Shown here: one piece after another, positions 21,174-30,329 of the stretch | Layout of the letters: the number at the start of each line of letters is the position of its first letter | Position numbering within the stretch: position 1 is the first letter of the stretch | NCBI RefSeq assembly: GCF_017696315.1 | Contig: NZ_JAAORJ010000004.1 | Coordinates: 1 to 64,000 of the forward strand | Source: Prochlorococcus marinus XMU1412 | GTDB taxonomy: Bacteria > Cyanobacteriota > Cyanobacteriia > PCC-6307 > Cyanobiaceae | Reading direction: 5' to 3' | Length of the DNA stretch: 64,000 bases | Program-made: the position numbers and the translations under genes | The notes under the pieces: generated by a model | Databases searched by the model: none | What the model was told of the DNA's origin: nothing | Seen by the model: only the letters and a program-made list of their open reading frames with translations

Positions 21174-21281
21174 CTACTTCTGTATTTTTAATTTTGCAGA
21201 ATACTTTAAATTAACAATGTAAGTTGCAAGAAGAGAAAGTATCAAAAAAAATAATAAGCTTTCCAAGGTAGATTGGGGCAT
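21174..21281 (-). CDS. Mini membrane protein, 35 aa
   Basis: MPQSTLESLLFFLILSLLAT then YIVNLKYSAKLKIQK. One helix with a basic tail. An in-frame ATG 6 bases upstream (21287) is an alternative start. Unrecognised. Confidence 0.4.
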   Translation of the reverse strand: MPQSTLESLLFFLILSLLATYIVNLKYSAKLKIQK

Positions 21282-21416
21282 AACCATGAGTAGTACCAAA
21301 AATGATATATCTTTAAAGAAACGAATTCTGAAAAAAAATCAACCCTTTCATTATTTTTTATTCTCAAAATTATAAATTTAATTTGTCTTATAGGATATCA
21401 GTGAATTAGTTTTAAT

Positions 21417-21773
21417 TTAAATTAAAAAATATTTTTCTGCCCTCCTAAAGGCTTTTATTGCGCCTTTATAATCAAGATTTTTTAATTTTTCCTTACTTTT
21501 TTGTTCCAGCATTTTTACTATTTCATTTCTCTTTATTTCATCAATTTTCAGCTTATGATCAAATATAAGATCAAATTTTGAGGAATACAATCTAGACAAT
21601 TCTTCTCTATATTTTTCAATAATTTTTTCATCACAAGATTTGGATTTCAATATTGCATTAGCCTTCATTTTGTCATCAATTGCCCCTTTAAAGTTTCCAA
21701 GTTTAAATTTCTTTTCACTTGATCTAGTTAGCTTAATAATATTTCCTAATATCAATTCATTAGAATCTTTCAT
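21417..21773 (-). CDS. Helical protein with two KGAI (TPR-like) repeats
   Basis: 118 residues, all helical and highly charged. Two similar units, FKLGNFKGAIDDKMKANAIL (about 23-42) and KLKNLDYKGAIKAFRRAEKY (about 96-115), resemble single TPR motifs at either end of a long helix. Possibly a scaffold or interaction protein. No named family. Confidence 0.5.
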   Translation of the reverse strand: MKDSNELILGNIIKLTRSSEKKFKLGNFKGAIDDKMKANAILKSKSCDEKIIEKYREELSRLYSSKFDLIFDHKLKIDEIKRNEIVKMLEQKSKEKLKNLDYKGAIKAFRRAEKYFLI

Positions 21774-21853
21774 TTATTAATCTTACCCTAGGTTAATGCT
21801 ATCAGAATAAAGAAAAAACAACTTATTTTTTTAATACTCAAATAATTAAATAA

Positions 21854-22180
21854 TTAACCATTAACAAGTCCTTTTTCAAGAAGTAAATCGAAAATCTCCA
21901 CACTTTTCGTTTTCCCAAATTTGGGGGGCTTATGTAAATCTAATATTTCAGCAAGGCACAAAATCCAATAAGTATCTTTTTTTAAATTTAGACCTTCGCA
22001 AATATGAGTGGGAGCCGATTTAAAACAGCCAAAATCTATTGATATATTAATGTTCATGATTTGAGTTTCAAGTTCCAGACTTAAAAGTTCTATTTCTTGC
22101 TCAGAAAGGGATGTCCCAAAAGAATATGATTCAATTAAAAGTTGATAATTCATAAAAGATTTATTTTTCAAGAAATCCAT
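21854..22180 (-). CDS. Hypothetical protein; paralogue of the 40190 gene
   Basis: 108 residues (ATG 22180; internal ATG 22153 avoids overlap with the gene upstream). C-terminal half APTHICEGLNLKKDTYWILC, LAEILDLHKPPKFGK aligns with the product at 40190-40480 (APKNICKKLGLDEKSCWQLC, CAAVLDSSRPLKNGQ). Shared pattern: AP-x2-IC-x2-L-x-L, then W-x-LC-x-A-x2-LD-x3-P-x-K-x-G. Helical, two conserved cysteines, function unknown. Confidence 0.55.
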   Translation of the reverse strand: MDFLKNKSFMNYQLLIESYSFGTSLSEQEIELLSLELETQIMNINISIDFGCFKSAPTHICEGLNLKKDTYWILCLAEILDLHKPPKFGKTKSVEIFDLLLEKGLVNG

Positions 22181-22449
22181 CGAGTTATTTTTGTACCCGC
22201 ATAAATATGCCCTGAAGCTTCAACAATAGGTTTTGTTTCAGGATTCATAAAAATATCGTATAGAACATTTTCTGGTCCTTGAAAAATTACAGTTGCCCTT
22301 TGAGGATCTTCTAATGATTTACCAATATAAAATGTTTTAACTCCCATTTCTTTAAACATCGACTGCTGTTCCTCAGCATTCATATAAGATTCATATTGCT
22401 CGAACGTATTACTTAGTTGAAAATCTAAAATAGTCGTTTCAATGGTCAT
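22168..22449 (-). CDS. DUF3764-like protein (second, divergent)
   Basis: Start chosen at ATG 22449 (MTIETTILDFQLSNTFEQYE); a 14-codon upstream extension exists. Middle and end: MFKEMGVKTFYIGKSLEDPQ, RATVIFQGPENVLYDIFMNP, EASGHIYAGTKITRW. Same two-part layout as 17901-18176 (strand, helix, then DPxxxxVI.QxPE), compatible with DUF3764 or DUF1330-like ferredoxin folds. Function unknown. Confidence 0.55.
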   Translation of the reverse strand: MTIETTILDFQLSNTFEQYESYMNAEEQQSMFKEMGVKTFYIGKSLEDPQRATVIFQGPENVLYDIFMNPETKPIVEASGHIYAGTKITRWIS

Positions 22450-22588
22450 AGCAGTAATAAGATGTTTTTTAGATTTTAAATCTTTTTGCAAAAAAAATAA
22501 TTCAATAAAGATTAGTTTTTATTAAGCAATGTATTAACTAATTTTTATTTATGGGTTATAAATCAACTATAAAAAACAGATTTTAATT

Positions 22589-23932
22589 TTGGACTCAAAA
22601 ATTTCTCCAAGAGAACAATGGACTAGTAAGTTGGGATTCATTCTTGCAGCTGCTGGTAGCGCAGTAGGTCTTGGTAACCTTTGGGGTTTCGCCTACAGAG
22701 CCTCTCAAGGTGGAGGTGCTGCTTTTGTACTTTTATACATACTAATCGTTTTAATTGTATGCCTTCCAGTATTTGTTGCTGAAATGGCTTTAGGAAGAAA
22801 CGCTACTGCCAGCACATTACTTGCACCAGTAAAGTTAGCTGGGAAAAATTGGTATCCATTAGGAATTCTTTTCTTTATAGCTCCCTTGGGAATAGCATCA
22901 TATTATTCAGTCATAATGGGGTGGACCGCAGATACCTTGTTCCATTCATTATTTTTTGGATTACCAAAAAATTTAAGTGAAGCAGAAGCTTTCTTTGGCT
23001 CAATTAGTAGTGGAAGCAGTGTTTTATTGGGGCACCTATTAAGTCTTGTTCTTACAGCCATAATAGTTTCATCAGGGATAAAAAAAGGAATCGAGAAGGT
23101 GACACGATTCTTTATGCCTATACTTTTTATAATTCTTCTATCGCTAGCAATATGGGCCATTTCACTTTCAGGAGCATGGGAAGGATACAAAACATTTTTG
23201 TTTAAGTTTGACTTTGATGAATTGAGGAACCCTCAAACAATAAGAAATGCTTTTACACAAGCTTTCTTTTCTTTAAGTTTAGGAATTGGAGTTATGGTGA
23301 CTTATGCTTCCTATTTGAATAAAAAGAGTAATCTTCCAAAACTAAGTGTTGGAGTTGCATCATTGGATACTTTGGTAGGTCTTATGGCAGGACTTATTAC
23401 CTTTCCTATTGTTTTAACATTTGGTTTAAGTGATGCTATTTCTGAATCAACAGTTGGTGCATTATTTATATCAATACCTACGGGCCTTGGTTCATATGGA
23501 GCGGTTGGAAGAATTGTAGCTGTTGCATTTTTTGCACTAGCTTATATTGCAGCAATAACTTCCTCTGTTTCATTATTGGAAGTTCCAGTTTCCTCATTAA
23601 TGGATAAATTTGGTTTTAAAAGAGAAAAATCTGTTTGGCTTATAACTCTTTTCCTATTCTTAGCAGGTATTCCTTCTGCATTGAATTTAAACATTCTAGG
23701 AACCATTGACTCGATTTTTGGAGGGGTATTACTTATCTTTGGTGGATTCTTGGTTACTTTCTTTATGGGATGGGTAGTACCTGGAAAGTTTAATGAAGAA
23801 CTTAGTGATTCAAAAGTAGGAATCAAAACGACACGTTATTTGAAATTCATGACAAGATGGGTTGCGCCCCCAATTATTGGTTTTGGACTATTTATTAGTG
23901 TGTTTGATTTGCTCAAAGGCTGGGTAAGTTAG
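22589..23932 (+). CDS. Sodium-dependent transporter, NSS/SNF family
   Basis: A 447-residue membrane protein with about 11 to 12 helices and a TTG start. The N-terminal signature SKLGFILAAAGSAVGLGNLW is the unwound helix 1 of LeuT-type transporters that binds sodium and substrate; EMALGRNA and later SFSLSLGIGV-type segments follow. It would carry an amino acid or related amine into the cell using the sodium gradient, a natural choice in seawater. Substrate cannot be read from sequence. Monocistronic. Confidence 0.9.
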   Translation: MDSKISPREQWTSKLGFILAAAGSAVGLGNLWGFAYRASQGGGAAFVLLYILIVLIVCLPVFVAEMALGRNATASTLLAPVKLAGKNWYPLGILFFIAPLGIASYYSVIMGWTADTLFHSLFFGLPKNLSEAEAFFGSISSGSSVLLGHLLSLVLTAIIVSSGIKKGIEKVTRFFMPILFIILLSLAIWAISLSGAWEGYKTFLFKFDFDELRNPQTIRNAFTQAFFSLSLGIGVMVTYASYLNKKSNLPKLSVGVASLDTLVGLMAGLITFPIVLTFGLSDAISESTVGALFISIPTGLGSYGAVGRIVAVAFFALAYIAAITSSVSLLEVPVSSLMDKFGFKREKSVWLITLFLFLAGIPSALNLNILGTIDSIFGGVLLIFGGFLVTFFMGWVVPGKFNEELSDSKVGIKTTRYLKFMTRWVAPPIIGFGLFISVFDLLKGWVS

Positions 23933-24306
23933 AAAAATTTCACAAGTAATATAGTGCGGAAATGAGGGGGGTGGGATAAGTCGATCAACAAATTAAATCG
24001 TGAAACTTTTTGCGCATTATTTGAAAGCAAGCCTAAAAAACTTGTCAATATATTAGTATTTGCAGTCGTTCTTGTTTAAAAAGTTGATGTGTTGGAGAAG
24101 TTCTTTTTTATTTTTTAAAATCCAAAAAAATTTTTCCAAAAAAATGTCTTACCGCGGATCCTTTTTTTAATTAAGTATTAACTTTTAACTTAAATTTAAT
24201 TTTAAACGTATCGCCAAAAACCATCCCTAATAGAATCTATATAAGATACATTTAGGTGTTTAATTTAAAGAAATTAGAGCGCCTAAAAGAATAGATAACA
24301 AATTTG
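23933..24306. other. Intergenic stretch, no supported gene
   Basis: Contains a GAAATGAGGGGGGTGGGAT G-rich spot (about 23960) and a start-less open frame (about 23975-24079) reading RETFCALFESKPKKLVNIL. No start codon fits that frame, so I do not call it. It presumably holds the selO promoter. Confidence 0.4.
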
Positions 24307-26010
24307 ATGTCAACAAAATCTGATTCATTAAAAGGAAAGCTTACAGAAAATTTTTCTGAATTTTCTCAACTATCTGACTATTCTTTTATGAATTCTCTTA
24401 AAGCAGATCCTCAATCAACAAAAGATGGAAATGATCACAAGCCGCGTTCAATATATTCAGGTCATTATGTACCAGTTGTGCCAACTGCTATTCCAGAACC
24501 AGAATATATTTCCCATAGCAACAAACTTTTTAAAGAACTAAGGCTAAGCTCAGATCTTACTAAAGACGAGAATTTTTGTCGTTTTTTCTCAGGTGATATT
24601 TCTGTTGCTAATTATCCAATGAGTCCTGTTGGTTGGGCAACAGGTTATGCATTATCAATTTACGGAACTGAATATACCCAACAATGTCCCTTTGGCACCG
24701 GCAATGGTTATGGCGATGGCAGAGCAATTTCTGTTTTTGAAGGTTTATTCAATGGGAAAAGAATGGAAATGCAACTTAAAGGAGGAGGTCCAACTCCCTA
24801 CTGTCGTGGAGCAGATGGCAGAGCTGTCTTAAGGTCTAGCGTACGAGAATTTCTCGCACAGGAATTAATGGATGCATTGGGAATCCCTACCTCAAGATCT
24901 TTAACACTTTATGTCTCACGTTCAGAAATAGTCAGAAGACCGTGGTATTCCAAAGGGTCCAGATATTTTGAACCTGATATCATGATTGATAATCAAGCGG
25001 CAATTACTACGAGAGTCGCTCCATCTTTTTTACGTGTAGGCCAGATTGAACTTTTTGCAAGACGAGTTCGTAATAATGCGCATGATGAGGCGCTCAATGA
25101 ACTAAAGATGATAGTTCAACATCTAATTGATAGAAATTATAAAGATGAAATTGAATATGAGATTTCAATTGAAAGTAAAGTAATAAAACTGGCTTCTTTA
25201 TACAGATCAAGACTCATATCACTTATAGCCAACTGGATGAGAGTTGGTTATTGCCAGGGTAATTTCAATAGTGATAATTGTGCTGCTGGTGGATATACCT
25301 TGGATTATGGCCCCTTTGGATTCTGTGAATTATTTGATCCAAGATTTCAACCATGGACAGGTGGAGGTGAACATTTCTCATTTTTTAACCAGCCTTCTGC
25401 AGCGGCAATCAACTTTAAAACATTCTGTTCATCTCTTAGTCCGTTACTTTCACGAAGCAAACAAGATCAAGAAAAGTTAGATCAAATCGAAAAGGATTTT
25501 TCTGAATTAATGAATAAGGAATTGATGAAAATGTGGGCAAACAAGCTTGGTTTAGAACATTACAACGAAGCTCTAATAAATGATTTTTTTAATCTCATGG
25601 TCATTTCAAAAGCAGACTATACAATTTTGTTCCGCAAACTCTCTAAAATCCCTGATAACTTAGATTCTTTAAAAGACTGTTTCTATCTACCAATTAATGA
25701 CGAGCTCAATAATAGGTGGGAAGTATGGCTTCAAAACTGGCAATCAATCTTGAAGAAAGAGGGGAATATTAAAGCGAAATCAGCATCAATGAAATCCCTT
25801 AATCCAGTCTATACTTGGCGCGAATGGATGGTCGTTCCCGCATATGAAGAAGCTGAAAAAGGAAATTACAAAAAAATAAAAGAGTTACAGGATGTCTTTA
25901 GCAATCCATATATAGAACAATCCTCAGAAATAGATCAAAAATATAATCGACTAAAGCCAAGCCAGTATTTTAACTATGGAGGAGTATCTCACTACAGCTG
26001 TTCTTCATAA
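24307..26010 (+). CDS. selO: SelO/YdiU family protein adenylyltransferase
   Basis: A 567-residue protein (ATG at 24307, preceded by an in-frame TTG). SelO hallmarks include MQLKGGGPTPYCRGADGRAV, LRSSVREFLAQE, RVAPSFLRVG, NFNSDNCAAGGYTLDYGPFG and the C-terminal NPVYTWREW. SelO is a pseudokinase-fold enzyme that transfers AMP to proteins and is tied to redox stress responses. Length is normal; the family's C-terminal selenocysteine position reads SHYSCSS, a cysteine form. Stands alone. Confidence 0.9.
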   Translation: MSTKSDSLKGKLTENFSEFSQLSDYSFMNSLKADPQSTKDGNDHKPRSIYSGHYVPVVPTAIPEPEYISHSNKLFKELRLSSDLTKDENFCRFFSGDISVANYPMSPVGWATGYALSIYGTEYTQQCPFGTGNGYGDGRAISVFEGLFNGKRMEMQLKGGGPTPYCRGADGRAVLRSSVREFLAQELMDALGIPTSRSLTLYVSRSEIVRRPWYSKGSRYFEPDIMIDNQAAITTRVAPSFLRVGQIELFARRVRNNAHDEALNELKMIVQHLIDRNYKDEIEYEISIESKVIKLASLYRSRLISLIANWMRVGYCQGNFNSDNCAAGGYTLDYGPFGFCELFDPRFQPWTGGGEHFSFFNQPSAAAINFKTFCSSLSPLLSRSKQDQEKLDQIEKDFSELMNKELMKMWANKLGLEHYNEALINDFFNLMVISKADYTILFRKLSKIPDNLDSLKDCFYLPINDELNNRWEVWLQNWQSILKKEGNIKAKSASMKSLNPVYTWREWMVVPAYEEAEKGNYKKIKELQDVFSNPYIEQSSEIDQKYNRLKPSQYFNYGGVSHYSCSS

Positions 26011-26052
26011 AAGTTTAATCCTCATACTGATAGAACAACTTTGAGAAAAATC

Positions 26053-26475
26053 TTATTTATTTATGGCCGTAGGCATTCCAACAACTGATACAACTCCCAC
26101 GTGAAGTATGGCCGGCTTCTTCCCAACACTTTTCACATAGTGGGGGCCCCCATTATTACTCTCTATAAATGCATCACCTGCTTTAAAGAAATTAATTTCT
26201 TCACCCCTCACATGCTTTAATCTTCCTCTGGTGACATGAATCAACATTGGGGAAGGATGAGTATGAATTGGAGTTTTCAAGCCAACTGGAATTTTTACTT
26301 TTAAGAGTCTTAATTCAGGCTTACCCTCGAGATAATTAAAATTTTTACCACTTAGTCCTTTTGAACTTTGAATAATAGGTATAACTTCAATCTTTTCTTC
26401 TGCAAGAGAAGGTTTTGGTAAAGCTAAAGTCCCAATAAAAAGGAAGCAAACTGGAATAAATTTTTTTAATTTCAT
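26053..26475 (-). CDS. Secreted cupin-domain protein
   Basis: ATG 26475 preferred over a GTG 18 bases upstream. 140 residues: signal peptide (about 1-25, ending PSLAEE), then a cupin core with VGLKTPIHTHPSPMLIHVTR (His ligands), GDAFIE and GGPHYVKS. Mononuclear metal-binding beta-barrel in the periplasm or lumen; substrate unknown. The HTHP motif and the later His fit the cupin metal site. Confidence 0.75.
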   Translation of the reverse strand: MKLKKFIPVCFLFIGTLALPKPSLAEEKIEVIPIIQSSKGLSGKNFNYLEGKPELRLLKVKIPVGLKTPIHTHPSPMLIHVTRGRLKHVRGEEINFFKAGDAFIESNNGGPHYVKSVGKKPAILHVGVVSVVGMPTAINK

Positions 26476-26528
26476 TAGATATTTGAGTTTCACTAATAAT
26501 AGGTAGTTTGCAAAAATAATAAACTAAT

Positions 26529-26690
26529 TTATTTTTTATATAACTTTTCTAATTGCTTAATTTCCTCTCTTAAATCCTTACCTCTATTATTTAATTTATT
26601 ATTCTTAATAACTATTGGGATAATCCACCAGGCTTGAAGACCTAAAAAGATAAATACTAGGATCAATAATTCAAAAGTACCAGGCTGCAT
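26529..26690 (-). CDS. Single-helix protein with coiled-coil tail, 53 aa
   Basis: MQPGTFELLILVFIFLGLQA gives one helix, then a charged helical tail LREEIKQLEKLYKK. Resembles small membrane-anchored coiled-coil proteins. Unrecognised. Confidence 0.45.
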   Translation of the reverse strand: MQPGTFELLILVFIFLGLQAWWIIPIVIKNNKLNNRGKDLREEIKQLEKLYKK

Positions 26691-26763
26691 TTGATAAATA
26701 ACCCTTCTTTGTTAATAACATTATTCTAAAAGTTATTAAACATTCATGAGATATTAAATATTT

Positions 26764-26946
26764 CTAGGCTGCCTCTAATTCAATGTTAAGTTCAATTCCC
26801 TTTGAAATGATTGCTTCTTTAAATTCAATAAGTTTGGAAATTATTCTTTGCTTCTCAGGTTCAGTTTTATGGATATCATCTACAACTTCCTGCATTGCAA
26901 GTGTTACTTTTTGTAGTTTGATTTCTAGATCTTCCCTGTAATTCAT
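26764..26946 (-). CDS. Helical protein, 60 aa, unknown
   Basis: MNYREDLEIKLQKVTLAMQE continues as an uninterrupted charged helix to LNIELEAA. Likely a small coiled coil. No domain recognised. Confidence 0.45.
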   Translation of the reverse strand: MNYREDLEIKLQKVTLAMQEVVDDIHKTEPEKQRIISKLIEFKEAIISKGIELNIELEAA

Positions 26947-27095
26947 AAACTTAAAGAAATTATCTTATTTATTAAAAAACAAAATAATTATTAGTAAATA
27001 AGTACTTAACCTTAAAAGGATTGACAGCAAAACAAGAAGGATATAATTTATAGTACAAACGTATCAATAATTAGCCAGCCGATTAAAGGTAAAGT

Positions 27096-27365
27096 ATGGA
27101 TCCTAAGTACTCATTTGGTTGTAGCACTAGCAAACCTAAAGGATGCCTACTAAATCCCGAAGGCAGCAGAATTATCTTTTTCGAAGAATGCAAAAATTCT
27201 CCTAAACCTAATTTAAAAATTCATACTCATCTTTTCTACACAAATCACCTTGGAGAACCTGGAGGGTACAAATCCTCTGAAAAACTCAACATAGATTCAG
27301 CCTGGGAAAAGTGGCACGAACTGCACCAAAAAGGGTGGACAGAAGTATCTCATAATTACGGATAA
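27096..27365 (+). CDS. DUF1651 protein
   Basis: 89 residues with the DUF1651 pattern: PKGCLLNPEGSRIIFFEECK, LFYTNHLGEPGGYKSSEKLN, SAWEKWHELHQKGWTEVSHN. The W-x2-L-x2-KGW ending is the most conserved part. Function unknown. Relatives at 10095 and (decayed) 8791. Lies just before the nitrate cluster on the same strand but with a 163-base gap. Confidence 0.8.
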   Translation: MDPKYSFGCSTSKPKGCLLNPEGSRIIFFEECKNSPKPNLKIHTHLFYTNHLGEPGGYKSSEKLNIDSAWEKWHELHQKGWTEVSHNYG

Positions 27366-27468
27366 ATGATCCGGCCAAGAAAAAGCCTTTATGTTTTTAT
27401 GAGCTTAAGAGTTTCCTAAAATATGGAATTCGATGTTAAAAATAAATAATCAATATTTATTGACATTT

Positions 27469-27482
27469 GTATATGAAGAAAC
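27469..27482 (+). promoter_or_regulatory. Imperfect NtcA-like box upstream of nirA
   Basis: GTA-TATGAAGA-AAC, one mismatch from GTA-N8-TAC. A weak AAGAAT -10 candidate lies 22 bases downstream (27505-27510), the spacing usual for NtcA-activated promoters. nirA is normally under NtcA control, which favours it, but the site is weaker than the two at 37112 and 37226. Confidence 0.35.
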
Positions 27483-27528
27483 ATTAAATTGTCTAAAATC
27501 TCATAAGAATAAAAGAATAAAAATTAAT

Positions 27529-29052
27529 ATGCAATATTATTTAAATGATAAAAAATTAAATAAGATTGAAAAGCAAAAGGCGGAGAAAGATGGTCTGAAA
27601 ATTTTTGAAGAGTTAGATGATTACGCTCTTAAAGGGTGGGAAGAGATGGATGAAGTAGATTTGCAAATGCGCTTAAAGTGGTATGGCCTTTTTTGGAGAC
27701 CAAAAACTCCTGGAAGATTTATGATGAGGCTTAGAGTTCCCAATGGAATTCTGAACTCTAATCAGTTGAAAGTAATCGCGTCAATAGTCGCTAGATATGG
27801 AGAAGACGGTTCTGCAGATATAACAACTAGGCAAAATATTCAATTAAGGGGGGTTTTGATAAATGATCTACCAGATATTATTAAAAGACTTAAAGAGGTT
27901 GATATTACATCCGTTCAGTCTGGAATGGATAATCCAAGGAATGTTACTGGAAATCCACTAGCGGGAATTGATCCTGAAGAAATTATAGATACAAGAAAAT
28001 ATACTTCTGAATTAGAAAATTACTTAACAAATTCTGGTAATGGCAACCCCGAATTCTCGAATTTACCAAGGAAGTGGAATACTGCAGTAGCAGGAGCAAA
28101 AGATAATTTTCTTCTACATAATGATCTTATCTTTCATCCTGTTTTTAAAAATGGAATTTTAGGCTTTGGTGTCTGGGTAGGAGGAATTTTATCAGCAACT
28201 TTGAATGCTTATGCTATACCTCTAGATGTCTGGGTAGAAGAAAAAGATATATGCAAAATAACTGGAATTATTTGTTCCCTTTGGCGAGATAATGGAGATA
28301 GATTTCTAAGAAATAAAGGAAGATTTAGATATTATTTGAACTCTATAGGTATCGAAAAATTTAGAGAACTTGTAGAAGAAAAATTTGGAACTTTACCCAA
28401 CGATCCAGGCTCAATTTTCAACGAAAAACAAAGAAGTTTATTTGGGATTAATAAACAAAAACAGAATAATCTTTACTTTGCTGGATTACACATTCCGGTA
28501 GGAAGATTATGTGTAGAAGACATACAAGAAATTGCAAGATTAAGTGAAAAATATGGACAGAGTGAAGTAAGACTAACCGAAGATCAAAATCTAATTATTG
28601 TTGGCCTGAAAGATAATATTTTAGAAGAATTTGGTAATGAAGAAATTATGAATAAATTCAAATTAAATCCCTCCCATTTTTCAGCAAGTACTGTTTCATG
28701 TACAGGGAGTAGTTATTGTAGCTTTGCTCTTGCAAATACCAAAGATGTCGCAAGGAATATTTCTGAAAAATTAGATCGAGAACTTGAATTATCAGAGGAA
28801 GTTAAAATCCATTGGACAGGATGTCCAAATAATTGTGGACAAGCTCATATGGGTGGTATAGGCATGACTGGTACAAAGGTAAAAAAAGAGGGCGGTGGAA
28901 CTGAGGATGGATATAATGTAAGTATTGGAGGAAGACAAGATCACCTGCAAACTTTAGGTGAAACCGAATTTAAAAAAGTTAGTAAACATGAAATTTATAA
29001 TTTAATCAAAGAAATTTTAATCAACAAGTTTAATGCAAAGTTAAAAACCTAA
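27529..29052 (+). CDS. nirA: Ferredoxin-nitrite reductase
   Basis: Reduces nitrite to ammonium with six electrons from ferredoxin. I set the start at ATG 27529 (507 residues, normal for NirA); a 32-codon upstream extension lacks family likeness and would cover the promoter. Siroheme/4Fe-4S ligands: C391 and C397 (SCTGSSYC), C432 and C436 (GCPNNCGQ). Other family blocks are WYGLFWRPKTPGRFMMRLRV, DITTRQNIQLRG and GMDNPRNVTGNPLAGIDP. First gene of the nitrate assimilation cluster; followed 9 bases later by the HEAT-repeat gene. Confidence 0.95.
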   Translation: MQYYLNDKKLNKIEKQKAEKDGLKIFEELDDYALKGWEEMDEVDLQMRLKWYGLFWRPKTPGRFMMRLRVPNGILNSNQLKVIASIVARYGEDGSADITTRQNIQLRGVLINDLPDIIKRLKEVDITSVQSGMDNPRNVTGNPLAGIDPEEIIDTRKYTSELENYLTNSGNGNPEFSNLPRKWNTAVAGAKDNFLLHNDLIFHPVFKNGILGFGVWVGGILSATLNAYAIPLDVWVEEKDICKITGIICSLWRDNGDRFLRNKGRFRYYLNSIGIEKFRELVEEKFGTLPNDPGSIFNEKQRSLFGINKQKQNNLYFAGLHIPVGRLCVEDIQEIARLSEKYGQSEVRLTEDQNLIIVGLKDNILEEFGNEEIMNKFKLNPSHFSASTVSCTGSSYCSFALANTKDVARNISEKLDRELELSEEVKIHWTGCPNNCGQAHMGGIGMTGTKVKKEGGGTEDGYNVSIGGRQDHLQTLGETEFKKVSKHEIYNLIKEILINKFNAKLKT

Positions 29053-29061
29053 AATATATTA

Positions 29062-29790
29062 ATGAGCAAAAATGAATCTGAAATATTAGAAGTTTTAAAT
29101 GGATTAGGTTCAAAAAAATTAGATCTTGATATTCTTTTTTCCTACTATTCATTGAAATTATCTTTTGAGATTCGTAAAGTTATTGCGGAAAAGATAGGTA
29201 TGCAAGAAAGGAAAGGCTATTTTTTACTTGAAAAGATGATAAAAAAATTTGGCCTTAAAGTTGAATTTATTGAGGCCCTTAAATTAACAAATGAAAAAGA
29301 TGCAAAAGATCTTTTACTAAAAAATCTTTATCAAAATAATAAGTTAAATATTCATATAATTAATGCTTTAGAGCCATGGGGAGGAGAAATTGAACTTAAA
29401 TTAATCAGAGAAATATTCGATATTTGCGAAATAGATTTTTGGATTGCAGGTCTTAATATTCTTCATTTCAAAGCTCATCAATTAACTGATGAAATATTAT
29501 TATCTTTTATTGATCAAATAAAAATTTACGATGATTTCAAAATCAACTACAAGATAATCTCTATTTTAAAAAGAAGAGAAAGCGAAATAGTTTGTAAATT
29601 GCTCTATAAATATTCTTTAAATAAAGAATTAGAAATCGCTAAATACGCAATTTTTTCTTTAGGGAGCATTTGGAATGATAATAGTTTTGAAAAATTATCA
29701 AAATTAGAACATGAGATAAAAGATCCTTCTCTACTTAAATGCATAAAAAATCAAAAATTGATCTCAAATCAATTTCTAATCAATAAATAA
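29062..29790 (+). CDS. nirX: HEAT-repeat-like protein downstream of nirA (NirX/NirB-like)
   Basis: 242 residues, all helical, with HEAT-like helical pairs (for example LEIAKYAIFSLGSIW near residues 192-206). A protein of this kind follows nirA in marine picocyanobacteria (nirX) and, by position, recalls NirB of Synechococcus, which is needed for full nitrite reductase activity. It probably assists NirA maturation or stability; this is inferred from neighbourhood. No catalytic motif seen. The gap to nirA is 9 bases, so one transcript is likely. Confidence 0.65.
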   Translation: MSKNESEILEVLNGLGSKKLDLDILFSYYSLKLSFEIRKVIAEKIGMQERKGYFLLEKMIKKFGLKVEFIEALKLTNEKDAKDLLLKNLYQNNKLNIHIINALEPWGGEIELKLIREIFDICEIDFWIAGLNILHFKAHQLTDEILLSFIDQIKIYDDFKINYKIISILKRRESEIVCKLLYKYSLNKELEIAKYAIFSLGSIWNDNSFEKLSKLEHEIKDPSLLKCIKNQKLISNQFLINK

Positions 29791-29799
29791 ACTAGAGAA

Positions 29800-30294
29800 T
29801 TATTTTTTTAACTTATCAATGAGATTTATTAAATTACAAGGTTTTGTATTTTGATTAAGTTGATAAGAAATTATATCGTGCCAACCTGTCATCACAGCAT
29901 CCTTAGATCCCGGCAAAACGAATAAAAACTTACCATTTGCAGACCCCGCAATACACCTACTTTGTAAAGTACTAGTTCCTATCTTTTTAAATGATAAAAA
30001 TCTAAAAGTCTCCCCAAAACCATCAATCTCTTTATCTAATAAAGGTCTAATAGCCTCAGGAGTAACGTCCCTAGCTGTAATTCCTGTACCACCTGTAGTA
30101 ATAATCACATCAATATTTGGATCTGAGATCCAATCGCTTGTATATTTTCTAATTAGATAAATATCATCTTTGCAAATTATCTTATCAACGACATTATGTC
30201 CTGATCTCTCAGCCTCTTGAAGGAGATAATTTCCACTCTCATCATTTTTTGTGTTACGAGTATCAGAAACAGTAAGCAAAGCTATAGAAACCAC
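29800..30294 (-). CDS. moaB: Molybdenum cofactor biosynthesis protein MoaB/Mog
   Basis: 164 residues of the MogA/MoaB fold: LLTVSDTRNTKNDESG, IITTGGTGITARDVTPEA, LPGSKDAVMTGW. The TGGTG and PGS motifs bind molybdopterin; the protein adenylates molybdopterin before metal insertion. Convergent with nirX and divergent from moaD. Confidence 0.85.
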   Translation of the reverse strand: MVSIALLTVSDTRNTKNDESGNYLLQEAERSGHNVVDKIICKDDIYLIRKYTSDWISDPNIDVIITTGGTGITARDVTPEAIRPLLDKEIDGFGETFRFLSFKKIGTSTLQSRCIAGSANGKFLFVLPGSKDAVMTGWHDIISYQLNQNTKPCNLINLIDKLKK

Positions 30295-30329
30295 TTAAAA
30301 TTAAACCATTAGTTACTAGATCACTATAG

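Noticed and set aside
23975-24079. Open frame ending FESKPKKLVNILVFAVVLV
   Set aside because: No start codon is available in frame; it may be a remnant but cannot be supported as a gene.
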